This document shows positions 17,291 to 25,133 of a stretch of 57,307 bases of DNA, piece after piece. The DNA is from Meiothermus taiwanensis DSM 14542 (lineage in GTDB: Bacteria > Deinococcota > Deinococci > Deinococcales > Thermaceae), in the NCBI GenBank assembly GCA_000482765.1, contig AXWR01000020.1, positions 1 through 57,307 of the forward strand. Reading direction: 5' to 3'. The position numbers and the translations under genes were made by a program. Each line of letters begins with the position of its first letter. Within the stretch, counting starts at the first letter, position 1. The notes below the pieces were generated by a model, which was given only the letters and a program-made list of their open reading frames with translations, had not been told where the DNA came from and did no database searches.

Positions 17291-17320
17291 AGTATACCGA
17301 TGGCCCCTATAGCATGTCAA
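17291..17320 (-). promoter_or_regulatory. livG: Promoter of the liv-ligase operon
   Basis: On the minus strand TTGACA (17320-17315) and TATACT (17296-17291) are separated by 18 bp, close to the sigma-70 consensus. The predicted start is near 17284, leaving a leader of about 70 nt with a good Shine-Dalgarno site before livG. The rest of 17212-17534 holds the operator, three TTGCAA palindromes (17320-17375) and the rpmH promoter; no gene is seen in it. Confidence 0.8.
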
Positions 17321-17455
17321 CGTTTTGCAATCGTTTACGCAAAAAAACGTTATATTGCAAGCATTGCAAAAAGTACAGATTTTTGCCATGAGAACACCGC
17401 TTGGCCACAGCCCACATTTGGCAACCCACCCCCGCTTCCCGCCTTGGGGTGAATG

Positions 17456-17464
17456 TGCTAAACT
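17456..17464 (+). promoter_or_regulatory. rpmH: Extended -10 promoter for rpmH
   Basis: TGC-TAAACT is an extended -10 element 70 bp upstream of rpmH; no good -35 box is seen. The leader holds a small hairpin, CTGGCC-CCTTA-GGCCAG (17502-17518), just before the GGAGG ribosome-binding site. Confidence 0.55.
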
Positions 17465-17534
17465 TTTAGGGTTGCCTGGCTCGACCCGGCAGGATATTTG
17501 TCTGGCCCCTTAGGCCAGTTCTCTGGAGGAAGCG

Positions 17535-17693
17535 ATGAAACGCACTTGGCAACCCAACAAGCGCAAACGGGCAAAAACCCACGGTTTTCGCGCCCGCATG
17601 AAGACCGCCAATGGCCGCAAGGTGCTGGCCCGCCGGCGGGCCAAAGGCCGTGTGAAGCTTACCGTCAGCAGCGAGCCCCAGCTCCGCCGCTAG
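17535..17693 (+). CDS. rpmH: 50S ribosomal protein L34
   Basis: A 52-residue, highly basic protein that fits L34 throughout: [19 protein letters not shown], then [19 protein letters not shown]. It is a structural protein of the large subunit. GGAGGA precedes the ATG by 5 nt. It heads the conserved rpmH-rnpA-yidD-yidC-khpB gene string, which lies near the replication origin in many bacteria; no dnaA or DnaA-box cluster is in the window. Confidence 0.97.
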   Translation: MKRTWQPNKRKRAKTHGFRARMKTANGRKVLARRRAKGRVKLTVSSEPQLRR

Positions 17694-17712
17694 GCCCAGC
17701 CCATTGGCCCAG

Positions 17713-17738
17713 CTCCCCTCTGCCGGGGAGTTTTTTTT
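17713..17738 (+). terminator. Intrinsic terminator or attenuator between rpmH and rnpA
   Basis: CTCCCC pairs with GGGGAG around TCTGCC and runs straight into eight T (17731-17738). It lies between two genes of one conserved operon, so it probably ends most L34 messages while letting some transcription enter rnpA. Confidence 0.85.
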
Positions 17739-17754
17739 CCTATCTAATTTGCCC

Positions 17755-18087
17755 ATGCCGTTCTCTTCCCTCAAGGGTGAAAAAGCCTTCCAGCGCCTTC
17801 GGGGGGGGCGTGTGGGGCGTGGCAGGTATCTGACGGTGCGCTGGTTTCCCCTGCGGCCTACCGCCTTCAACCCGGTGCGGGTGGGTATCGTGGTCTCGAA
17901 TAAGGTCTCCAAAAAAGCCACCGTGCGAAACAAAATCCGGCGTCGCCTGCGGGAGATTCTGCGCAAAATGCACCTTCCGCCGTGTGAGATGGTGGTCGTG
18001 GCCCAGCCCGAGGCGGTAGGGGCGTCCTACTGGGACTTGCTCAAAGATTTAACCCATGCCCTAAAAAAGAGCGGGCTGGTACAATGA
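17755..18087 (+). CDS. rnpA: Ribonuclease P protein component
   Basis: A 110-residue basic protein that helps RNase P RNA bind precursor tRNA. The family signature is clear: [20 protein letters not shown] followed by RRLREILR. The start ATG 17755 gives [19 protein letters not shown], which aligns with the usual N-terminus; a TTG at 17704 would place the terminator inside the gene. From memory, Thermus rnpA overlaps rpmH almost wholly with a long N-terminal extension; here the genes are separate. Confidence 0.93.
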   Translation: MPFSSLKGEKAFQRLRGGRVGRGRYLTVRWFPLRPTAFNPVRVGIVVSNKVSKKATVRNKIRRRLREILRKMHLPPCEMVVVAQPEAVGASYWDLLKDLTHALKKSGLVQ

Positions 18088-18131
18088 CACAGGTTGGTTT
18101 GCTCTATGGTAAAGGCTTGGAGCATCGGGTG

Positions 18132-18389
18132 ATGATCAATCTGTTTTTGCAAGGAAGCGTGCGTTTCTATCGGCGCTTTATATCCCCTTTGAAGCCGCCC
18201 ACCTGTCGCTTTTATCCGACCTGCAGCCACTACGCGCTGGAGGCGCTCGAGCGTCACGGGCCTTTTTGGGGCCTGTACCTGAGCATCAAGCGCATCCTCA
18301 AGTGCCACCCCCTGCACCCCGGTGGGCTGGACTATGTACCCACAGAAAGGCCTCGAGTCCGCTGGAACCCCCTGGACTCGTTGAAATAG
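18132..18389 (+). CDS. yidD: Membrane protein insertion efficiency factor YidD
   Basis: An 85-residue protein with the YidD core: [20 protein letters not shown], then [12 protein letters not shown] and [11 protein letters not shown]. It has an amphipathic N-terminus that attaches to the inner membrane and assists YidC-dependent insertion. I chose ATG 18132, which follows GGAG and matches family length. ATG 18084 overlaps the rnpA stop as ATGA and would add 16 residues, so coupled translation from there is possible. Confidence 0.92.
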   Translation: MINLFLQGSVRFYRRFISPLKPPTCRFYPTCSHYALEALERHGPFWGLYLSIKRILKCHPLHPGGLDYVPTERPRVRWNPLDSLK

Positions 18390-18402
18390 AAGGAGCTACT
18401 GG

Positions 18403-19779
18403 ATGAAACGCTGGTTCTGGATAAGTTTGGCTGTGTTTGCCCTGGCCCCCGCCCTGGCCCTCTCCCCTGAATGGCGCGATGTGGACGTGAACAAAGACGG
18501 CAGGCCCGAGAAGGTGGCCGTCACCAACCTGGCCGACATCGCCTTCAACGAGCAGGGACAGATTGTGGGCTGGTACATCAAAACCGTGCGTGCCACCGAC
18601 TTCAGGGGCAACTACGACCGCGCCCCCAACCTAGTACGGGCCGGACAAACCCCGCCCGGAACCCTCGAGGGTTTTACCCCCACCAGCCGCGAGTTTATCC
18701 GCCGGGAGCCGGGCAGCCCCGACGCCGACTTCATCGCCCGCTTCAGCGACGGCAGCACCACCCTGACCTACACCATCCACCCCCGCTTCCTGACCATAGA
18801 CGTAGACGTGCAAAGCCCCACCCCGCGCAAACTGGTCTGGACGGGCATCGGCGGCACCGACACCCCCATCACCAAATGGCTGGGGCAGGGCAACAACCAG
18901 CCCCTCAATGCGGGGCAGGGCCCGGCGGTGTACGTGGGCTGGCAAACCCAGAAGGCTTCGGGCTTCGCTATGTTTATTCGCCCGCAAACCCCCACCCCCA
19001 TCACCCTCACCCAGCTCAACGGCACGGGGATTGCCGAAATCAGCGTCCCAGCGGGCAGCCTCAACCTTAAGGTGTATGGAGGGGCCAACGAGCTGGTGCG
19101 CCTGAGCGTGGAGAACTTCTACGAGCTGCCGGGGGTTTTCCAGCCCAACATCTGGGGTCAAATTTCGCTGGGCCTGCTGTGGCTGCTGGAAGAGGCCCAC
19201 CGCCTGGTGGGGGGTAGCTGGGTGCTGGCCATTGTGTTGGTGACCATCCTGATCCGGCTCTTGATGTGGCCCCTGATGCACCAGCAGTACAAGAGCATGG
19301 CCGAAATGCAAAAAATCCAGCCCCTGATCAAGAAAATTCAGGAAAAGTACAAAGACAACAAAGAAAAGCAGCAGGAAGAGATGATGAAGCTCTACCAGGA
19401 ACACAAGATTAACCCCCTGGGCGGCTGCTTCCCCCTGCTGCTCCAAATGCCCATTTTGTTCCTGATGTACAAGATTATGGTGGGCTACGAGTTTGGGCAG
19501 GGCTTTTTGTGGATCAGAGACCTTGCGCTGCCCGACCCCTTGTACATCCTGCCCTTTTTGTACGTGGTAGTTCTGCTGGCCTCCACCTGGCTTTCAGCGG
19601 CGGGCAACAAAGACGCGTTGCGACAAGGCATCCTCATTAACCTGATTTTTGCCTTCTTGCTCTTTAGCTTCCCAGCGGGGGTCACCCTGTACTGGCTGCT
19701 CTCAACGATTATCAGTGTGGGGCAGCAGTGGATTATAAACAGGCAACTGGGCCTGCCTATGCACCCAGCCAAAAGCTAG
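18403..19779 (+). CDS. yidC: Membrane protein insertase YidC
   Basis: A 458-residue inner-membrane insertase. It starts with a hydrophobic helix, has a periplasmic domain to about residue 235, then the conserved core. VTILIRLLMWPLMHQQYKSM opens the insertase domain, a charged cytoplasmic hairpin follows (KKIQEKYKDNKEKQQEEMMK), and INPLGGCFPLLLQMPILFLM is the hallmark motif. The last helix ends in LYWLLSTIISVGQQWIINRQ. Shorter than the E. coli protein because the periplasmic domain is reduced. The start is 13 bp after yidD. Confidence 0.95.
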   Translation: MKRWFWISLAVFALAPALALSPEWRDVDVNKDGRPEKVAVTNLADIAFNEQGQIVGWYIKTVRATDFRGNYDRAPNLVRAGQTPPGTLEGFTPTSREFIRREPGSPDADFIARFSDGSTTLTYTIHPRFLTIDVDVQSPTPRKLVWTGIGGTDTPITKWLGQGNNQPLNAGQGPAVYVGWQTQKASGFAMFIRPQTPTPITLTQLNGTGIAEISVPAGSLNLKVYGGANELVRLSVENFYELPGVFQPNIWGQISLGLLWLLEEAHRLVGGSWVLAIVLVTILIRLLMWPLMHQQYKSMAEMQKIQPLIKKIQEKYKDNKEKQQEEMMKLYQEHKINPLGGCFPLLLQMPILFLMYKIMVGYEFGQGFLWIRDLALPDPLYILPFLYVVVLLASTWLSAAGNKDALRQGILINLIFAFLLFSFPAGVTLYWLLSTIISVGQQWIINRQLGLPMHPAKS

Positions 19780-19793
19780 TTCGGTCTGTTTAT

Positions 19794-19832
19794 GCACCGG
19801 TGCGGCATCTTGCTGTGCCGGTGTGTCTTTTT
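19794..19832 (+). terminator. Terminator after yidC
   Basis: GCACCGG-GCGGCA pairs with TGCTGT-CCGGTGT (two wobble pairs and one internal mismatch) around TCT, followed by TGTCTTTTT. It lies 14 bp after the yidC stop, and its T tract merges with repeat copy F. Confidence 0.7.
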
Positions 19833-19888
19833 GAATCCCAGAGCATTGCTTCGCCGCCTTCCGGCACCGAACTGACCGAATCCGGTAT
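19829..19888 (-). repeat. Inverted-repeat element copy F (short form, reversed)
   Basis: Read on the minus strand it begins ATACCGGATTCGGTCAGTTCG, shows the CCGGAAGGCGGCGAA hairpin arm, then AATGCTCTGGGATTCAAAAA. It matches copy A over its full length, and its ends are inverted copies of each other (ATACCGGATTC / GATTC). It separates yidC from khpB. Confidence 0.75.
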
Positions 19889-19946
19889 GGCAACGTCAGG
19901 TCACGGTATTTCTTGTGCCTGGTAAGCTATAATCGGACGATTAGTT

Positions 19947-20558
19947 ATGGATGACAAAAAGCGCGGACTCGACGATCTGTTATCCGACCTGGGGATTGGG
20001 GAAAACGAAACCGCCCCCGAGGTCGTACTGAAGGAGGAAGAGGCAGCCCCCATCGTAACCCAGCCAGCCCCAGCGCAAGACCCCAAAAGCGTCCTCGAGC
20101 ACTTTATGGTGGGGCTCTTGTTGCGCCTCGACCCGGCCTACTCGGTGGATATTGCTCAGGAGGAGAACCTCTTCCGGGTTGAGATTCTGGGCGGCGACTC
20201 GGGGCGGGTGATTGGGCGCGAGGGCAAAACCCTGCAAAGCCTCGAGTTTATCGCCAACGTAGCCATGGCCAAACACTTTGGCTCGGCCTACCGGGTGATG
20301 CTGGACGCGGCTGGCTACCGCCGCCGCAACGAGGAGCGCATCCGGCGGATAGCCTCGGACGCCGCACTGCAAGTGGAGGTGAGCGGTCAGCCCATCGAGC
20401 TGCCGCCCATGCGCCCCAGCGAGCGGCGCTTAATTCACGTGATGCTCAAGCAGCACCCCAAGGTGACCACCACCTCCGTTGGTGAGGGGGAGGAGCGCCA
20501 CGTGGTGGTTCTGCCCCGCACCGCCTCTTCTGCCTCCCCCGAGAATGACCTCGAGTAA
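19947..20558 (+). CDS. khpB: RNA-binding protein KhpB (Jag; KH and R3H domains)
   Basis: A 203-residue protein. An acidic, flexible N-terminus of about 45 residues replaces the longer Jag_N domain of Firmicutes. A KH domain follows (VIGREGKTLQSLEFIANVAM), then an R3H domain (LPPMRPSERRLIHVMLKQHP). It binds RNA and in other bacteria acts with KhpA on cell-wall and division genes. Its place after yidC is conserved. A TATAAT-type box (CTATAATCGG) lies about 14-20 nt before the ATG. Confidence 0.92.
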   Translation: MDDKKRGLDDLLSDLGIGENETAPEVVLKEEEAAPIVTQPAPAQDPKSVLEHFMVGLLLRLDPAYSVDIAQEENLFRVEILGGDSGRVIGREGKTLQSLEFIANVAMAKHFGSAYRVMLDAAGYRRRNEERIRRIASDAALQVEVSGQPIELPPMRPSERRLIHVMLKQHPKVTTTSVGEGEERHVVVLPRTASSASPENDLE

Positions 20559-21441
20559 AAGCCACCTGGCGCTTTTGCAAGCCCTGCAGCAAAAGCTGGT
20601 GGCCGCTGGCAAACCCGCTGTCGAGTCCCGCTGGATTCTGAGCCACGCCGCCCGCCTGAGCGATGCCCAACTGGCGGCCCGTCTGAGACAGCCGGTTCCA
20701 CCGGACGTAGAAGAAGCGGCCTGGAGCCTCTTGAATTTGCGCCTAAGCGGCCACCCCTTGCAACTGCTGCTGGGCGAGACGGAGTTTTACGGGCTCCGGC
20801 TTAAAGTGGCACGGGGGGTCTTGATTCCCAGGCCCGAGACCGAAGGACTGGTCGAGCAAGCCCTGGCTTATCTGCCGCTTCATACACCGGCGCGGGTTCT
20901 GGATGTCGGCACGGGCAGCGGGGCCATTGCGCTGGCCATCAAGGCCCTGCGGCCCCAGGCCATGGTCTGGGCCACCGAGATCAACCCCCAGGCTCTTCAG
21001 CTCGCCAAGGAAAATGCCCTGGGCCTGGGCCTCGAGGTCACCTTCCTGGAGGCCCCCTTTACCGCCAACCTGACGGGGCTCGACCTGATTATCTCCAACC
21101 CGCCCTACCTGCCCGACAGCTACCGCCTGGAGGCCCCGCCCGAGCTGGCCTACGAGGACGAAAGCGCCCTCTACGCCGGCCCTGAGGGGCTCGACGTGGC
21201 TCGAGCGCTGCTGCCCCAGGCCTGGGACGCCCTCCAACCCGGCGGCTGGCTGTGGCTGGAGCTGGCCCCCGAGAACGTTTACACGCTGCTCGAGGAAGCC
21301 ATCGCGCAGGGCTGGCGCCAAGCCAGGGTGTTCCGCGACCTGGCCCAGCAACCCCGCTACCTGGGTGCTCAGAAGCCCGCTCAGGCCGCTGCTGGGCTTG
21401 CAGATGAGAAGGCGGGCCGGCTGGCCTCGGGCAGGAACTAA
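20545..21441 (+). CDS. prmC: Release factor glutamine methyltransferase PrmC
   Basis: A 298-residue SAM-dependent methyltransferase that modifies the Gln of the GGQ motif in release factors RF1 and RF2. VLDVGTGSGAIALAIKALRP is the SAM-binding motif I, and ISNPPYLP is the NPPY motif that holds the target glutamine. The helical N-terminal domain that contacts the release factor is present (residues 1-80). The start ATG 20545 overlaps the khpB end by 14 bp; an upstream start at 20479 would overlap far more. Confidence 0.93.
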   Translation: MTSSKSHLALLQALQQKLVAAGKPAVESRWILSHAARLSDAQLAARLRQPVPPDVEEAAWSLLNLRLSGHPLQLLLGETEFYGLRLKVARGVLIPRPETEGLVEQALAYLPLHTPARVLDVGTGSGAIALAIKALRPQAMVWATEINPQALQLAKENALGLGLEVTFLEAPFTANLTGLDLIISNPPYLPDSYRLEAPPELAYEDESALYAGPEGLDVARALLPQAWDALQPGGWLWLELAPENVYTLLEEAIAQGWRQARVFRDLAQQPRYLGAQKPAQAAAGLADEKAGRLASGRN

Positions 21442-21480
21442 CTCAGCAGCACCCACAAAAACCGCGATAGAATCTGACCC

Positions 21481-22257
21481 ATGGACTTGCGTGCCTACCT
21501 GCAAACCGCCCTCGACGCCGCCTATTTAGCCAAAGGCATCCACCAGTACTACCAGGAAAAAGGCTTTACCCAGAGCAGCAAGTCCACCCCCACCGATCTG
21601 GTCACCCAGGCCGACCACGAGTCGGAGGCGGCCATCCGAGAACTCATCGCCGCGCGCCACCCCGACCACGTGGTGCTGGGCGAGGAGCAGGGCCAGGACA
21701 AAGAAGGGGCCTTCCGCTGGATTGTAGACCCCCTGGACGGCACCGTAAACTACGCCCATGGTTTTCCTTTTTATGCGGTGAGCATTGGCCTGGAAGCCCA
21801 CGGCGAGGTGGTGCTGGGGGTGGTTCTGGATACCGCTCGAGGCGAGCTGTTTACCGCTACCAAAGGGGGTGGGGCTTACCTGAACGGTCGTCCCATCCGG
21901 GTTTCCACTCGTTCAACCCTGGTGGGCAGCCTCCTGGCCACCGGATTTCCCTACGACGTAAGCAAGGATACCGAAAACCTGACCTACTTCCAGCGGGCAT
22001 TGACCAAAGGGCTCATGGTACGGCGCCCCGGCGCGGCGGCCCTCGACCTGGCCTATGTGGCCGCCGGGCGCCTGGACGGCTTCTGGGAGGTGAAGCTGAA
22101 CCCCTGGGACGTGGCCGCGGGCTGGCTCATCGTCAGTGAGGCGGGGGGGCGGGTAAGCGGCCTTCAGGGCGAGGATTACCGGCTGGGCAACCGCTACCTG
22201 GTGGCCTCCAACGGCCTAATTCATCAGCCCTTGCTGGACACCCTCCACGGGCGATAG
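21481..22257 (+). CDS. suhB: Inositol monophosphatase family protein (SuhB-like)
   Basis: A 258-residue metal-dependent phosphatase. Metal-binding residues are in VLGEEQGQD, DPLDGTVNYAHGFPFY and NPWDVAAGWLIVSEAGG, all intact. Members hydrolyse inositol-1-phosphate, NADP or fructose-1,6-bisphosphate, and the sequence does not separate these. TAGAAT at 21468-21473 is a -10 box 7 nt before the ATG, so the gene appears to have its own leaderless promoter rather than read-through from prmC, 39 bp upstream. Confidence 0.88.
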   Translation: MDLRAYLQTALDAAYLAKGIHQYYQEKGFTQSSKSTPTDLVTQADHESEAAIRELIAARHPDHVVLGEEQGQDKEGAFRWIVDPLDGTVNYAHGFPFYAVSIGLEAHGEVVLGVVLDTARGELFTATKGGGAYLNGRPIRVSTRSTLVGSLLATGFPYDVSKDTENLTYFQRALTKGLMVRRPGAAALDLAYVAAGRLDGFWEVKLNPWDVAAGWLIVSEAGGRVSGLQGEDYRLGNRYLVASNGLIHQPLLDTLHGR

Positions 22258-22278
22258 GCAAAGGCAGGGGATCGGTTG

Positions 22279-22551
22279 GTGAAATCCCCCAAAGATGGAG
22301 AGGCTCGAGGGTACACAGTACCCGCCGCCGATGCCGAGGTCTTCCTCGAGCGCAACCGGCGGGTCTGCCTGGCCTGCGGAATGGAGCTGCCCAAGGATTT
22401 TGTGGTCGCTTGTGGTTTGCAGCGACGCTGCCCCTACTGTGCGCACAAATACCCGCTGGGCGACTACCGGCAGGCCATTCAGATTACCTTCCGGCCAATA
22501 TCCCGCCGGTATAGGGCGTGCTCGAACCTGACTGCGGCCACCCCGGTGTAG
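22279..22551 (+). CDS. Small zinc-ribbon-like protein
   Basis: About 90 residues with two Cys pairs, CLACG and CPYCAHKY, spaced 24 residues apart, which should bind zinc. The N-terminal part is charged (DAEVFLERNRR). No known family is recognised. GTG 22279 is taken as start, with AGGGG upstream; TTG 22276 is equally possible. It is 22 bp after suhB on the same strand. Its last 73 bp overlap the 3' end of purD on the other strand, which also explains the odd Arg/Ser-rich C-terminus. The Cys motifs lie before the overlap. Confidence 0.6.
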   Translation: MKSPKDGEARGYTVPAADAEVFLERNRRVCLACGMELPKDFVVACGLQRRCPYCAHKYPLGDYRQAIQITFRPISRRYRACSNLTAATPV

Positions 22552-23720
22552 GCCCGCTCGAGGGCTTCGCGCAAGTCGCGCCCAAGGCCCACCACATTGA
22601 GCACCCGGCCCCCGTTGGTGACCAGCCCCTGTGGGCCCCGGCGGGTGCCGGCCTGGAAGTAGAGCACCTGCTCTGGGGGTAGCTGGGGCAGCGACAGCGG
22701 CAGGCCTTTGTGGGGGTCGTCGGGGTAGCCGGGCGCGGCCATCACCACACAGGCCGAGGCCTGCTCCCGCCAGCGGATTTCCAGCTCGTGCAGGCGGCCC
22801 TCCACCACCGCCAGGGCCAGCTCCACCAGGTCGGTCTCCAAGAGCGGCAGGATGGCCTGGCACTCCGGATCGCCAAAGCGGGCGTTGAACTCCAGCACCT
22901 TGGGCCCATCGTCGGTGAGCATCAGGCCGGCATAGATGACCCCCTTGTAGACAATCCCCTCGGCCCGCAGGCCGTCCACCAGGGGCTTGAGCACCCGTTC
23001 GACAATCTCGGTCATCAGGCCGGGCGCCAGGGGGTAGGGGCAGATGGCCCCCATGCCCCCGGTCATGGGGCCGGTATCGCCGTCCAGCAGGCGCTTGTGA
23101 TCCTGGGAGGGCAGCAGGGGCTTGATGGTTACGCCGTCGGTCACGGCCAGCACGGTGACCTCGGAGCCGCTCAAAAACTCCTCGATGACGATCTCGGCCC
23201 GCTCGGGCCCCGAGAGGATGTTGGTCACGGCCTGCTTGGCCTGCTGCAGGCTGGTGGCCACCGTCACACCTTTACCAGCGGCCAGGCCCGAGTCCTTGAC
23301 CACAATGGGCGCCCCCACGGCCTCGAGGTAGGCCAGGGCATCAAGCACATCGCTAAAACTTTGGTGCCTGGCAGTAGGAATACCAAAACGCGTCATCAGC
23401 CCCTTGGCAAAGGCCTTGGAGCCTTCAATCATGGCGGCCTGCTGGGTGGGCCCGAAAATTTTCAGGCCCTTCTCCAAAAACGCATCGGCGATGCCCTCCA
23501 CCAAGGGCCCCTCCGGCCCCACCAGGGTCAGCTCGATGCCCTCCCGAAGGGCCCACTCAGCCAGTCCGCGCACATTGCCATCCCAGGGAACGCACTCGGC
23601 CAGCTCGGCCATGCCGGGGTTGCCCGGCGCGGCGTACAGCTCGCGCACCAGCGGCGACTGCGCTACCTTCCAGCAGATGGCGTGTTCCCGCCCACCTGAA
23701 CCCACAACCAAAACTTTCAC
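22479..23720 (-). CDS. purD: Phosphoribosylamine-glycine ligase
   Basis: A 413-residue ATP-grasp enzyme that joins glycine to phosphoribosylamine, step two of purine synthesis. KVLVVGSGGREHAICWK is the N-terminal signature, IVVKDSGLAAGKGVTVA the ATP-binding region, and LEFNARFGDPECQAILP the metal site and PurD signature. GTG 23720 is the natural start: TATTCT (23733-23728) lies 7 nt upstream as a leaderless -10 box, although the gene also follows purN by 71 bp in the same direction. Confidence 0.94.
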   Translation of the reverse strand: MKVLVVGSGGREHAICWKVAQSPLVRELYAAPGNPGMAELAECVPWDGNVRGLAEWALREGIELTLVGPEGPLVEGIADAFLEKGLKIFGPTQQAAMIEGSKAFAKGLMTRFGIPTARHQSFSDVLDALAYLEAVGAPIVVKDSGLAAGKGVTVATSLQQAKQAVTNILSGPERAEIVIEEFLSGSEVTVLAVTDGVTIKPLLPSQDHKRLLDGDTGPMTGGMGAICPYPLAPGLMTEIVERVLKPLVDGLRAEGIVYKGVIYAGLMLTDDGPKVLEFNARFGDPECQAILPLLETDLVELALAVVEGRLHELEIRWREQASACVVMAAPGYPDDPHKGLPLSLPQLPPEQVLYFQAGTRRGPQGLVTNGGRVLNVVGLGRDLREALERAYTGVAAVRFEHALYRRDIGRKVI

Positions 23721-23791
23721 GGAGCTAAGAATAACAGGGGGCGGGGCCAAACAGGGATAGGGGGTGAGGGGGCCACAAAGCCTCCCGCTCG

Positions 23792-24388
23792 CTACACCTC
23801 CCCCTTCAACACCCGCCGCACCGCCTCGGGGTAGGCCAGGTGTTCCTGCTCCAGAATACGGGCGGCCAGGGTTTCTGCGGTATCGCCCGGCAGCACCGGC
23901 ACCCGGCGTTGCAGCACGATGGGGCCGGTGTCCATCCCGGCATCCACAAAGTGCACCGTGCAGCCCGTCTCGCTTACCCCAGCCTCGAGGGCCTGGCGCT
24001 GGGCGTGCAGGCCCGGAAACTGTGGCAAAAGCGAGGGGTGAATGTTGAGAATGCGCCCCTCCCAGGCCTGCACAAACCCCGGCGATAGCAAGCGCATAAA
24101 GCCCGCCAGCAGAACCAGGTCGATGCGGTGGTCATGTAAAAGCCGGCCTGCCACCCGTTCAAACTGTTCGCGTCCACGTTCTTTGGGCCAGGGCACATAC
24201 TCGGCTTCAATCTGCGCCTCGACGGCCTTTTGCAAGGCCAGGGCCTCCCGCCTATCGGAGATCACCAGCACGATGTGGCCCAGGGGGTTGTCGTGGGGAA
24301 AGGCCTTGATCAGGGCTTCCAGGTTGCTCCCGCGCCCCGAGGCCATCACCGCCATGCGGGCGGGCCGTCCTAGAGGAAAGTAGCTCAT
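23792..24388 (-). CDS. purN: Phosphoribosylglycinamide formyltransferase
   Basis: A 198-residue enzyme that transfers formyl from 10-formyl-THF to GAR, step three of purine synthesis. VMASGRGSNLEALI is the phosphate-binding loop, LLAGFMRLLSPGFV the folate loop, and LNIHPSLLPQFPGLHAQRQA contains the catalytic Asn and His. GCTVHFVDAGMDTGPIVLQR contains the catalytic Asp. The start overlaps the stop of the HAD gene by 4 bp (ATGA), so translation is coupled. Product of PurD is its substrate. Confidence 0.95.
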   Translation of the reverse strand: MSYFPLGRPARMAVMASGRGSNLEALIKAFPHDNPLGHIVLVISDRREALALQKAVEAQIEAEYVPWPKERGREQFERVAGRLLHDHRIDLVLLAGFMRLLSPGFVQAWEGRILNIHPSLLPQFPGLHAQRQALEAGVSETGCTVHFVDAGMDTGPIVLQRRVPVLPGDTAETLAARILEQEHLAYPEAVRRVLKGEV

Positions 24389-25038
24389 CCAATCACCCTC
24401 CAGTTACGCTGTAAGGCCAGCTCTCGCAGCCTGGGTTCAGGGTATACCGCCACCGGCTCTTCGGCCAGCTCGAGCATAGCCAGATCGGGCAGGCTGTCGC
24501 CATACGCCCTATAAAGCACCTCACCATCCAACAGCTTGCGCAGGTGCTCGGCTTTATGCGCCCCTGAGCGCACCGGCCCCCGCAACCGCCCGGTAAAAAC
24601 GCCGCCTTCGACCTCGAGGGGCGTACCCAGGGCCACCACCCCCTCCCCCATCCGCCGGGCAAACGCCTCCAGAATGGGCTGGAAGGTGGCCGAGCACAGC
24701 ACCAGCCGCCGCCCATCCTGCCGTAGCCGGAGGAGTTCGTCCAGCACGTCCTGTCGCCGCTTGGGCCAGAGCTCGTTGGTCACCACCCACTCGCTCACCG
24801 CGGCCAGCTCGGCCTGCCCCAACCCCGCCAGCAAGCCCGCCGCTCCTTCCATAAAGCGATCCTGAAAGGCCCGCCTGTCTTGCAAGCCCAGCCGTGCAGC
24901 CACTGCACCCGGCAGGTTCCGGTAGAAAAACCACTGGTATTGCGCGGCCCGCCCGTGCGCCTGCATCCAGGCAGCCAGGCCCCGCCAGGTCTCGCCGGTA
25001 GTAAGGGTGCCCTCGAGGTCTGCTGCAATGGTGTTCAT
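24385..25038 (-). CDS. HAD-family phosphatase (IB type, phosphoserine phosphatase-like)
   Basis: A 217-residue HAD hydrolase with a helical cap. Motif II is LCSATF, motif III is the Lys in GAHKAEHLR, and motif IV is GDSLPD. Motif I reads DLEGT, with Glu where most phosphatases have the second Asp (DxD). The nucleophile Asp7 is present. It is first gene of an operon with purN and purD, behind a leaderless promoter (TAGTAT at 25051-25046, 7 nt before the ATG). The substrate is unknown; the purine context is only suggestive. Confidence 0.82.
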   Translation of the reverse strand: MNTIAADLEGTLTTGETWRGLAAWMQAHGRAAQYQWFFYRNLPGAVAARLGLQDRRAFQDRFMEGAAGLLAGLGQAELAAVSEWVVTNELWPKRRQDVLDELLRLRQDGRRLVLCSATFQPILEAFARRMGEGVVALGTPLEVEGGVFTGRLRGPVRSGAHKAEHLRKLLDGEVLYRAYGDSLPDLAMLELAEEPVAVYPEPRLRELALQRNWRVIG

Positions 25039-25133
25039 AGCGCCAATACTACCCTTGCGCCGGGGTACTTATAAGCGTAAGGGGCCTGCTTCTTTGATGT
25101 GCACGGCGGTTCTTGGGTTGCGAAGCCCAAAGC

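Noticed and set aside
17313..17375. Replication origin between livG and rpmH
   Set aside because: The repeated TTGCAA motifs are not DnaA boxes, and neither dnaA nor dnaN is present.
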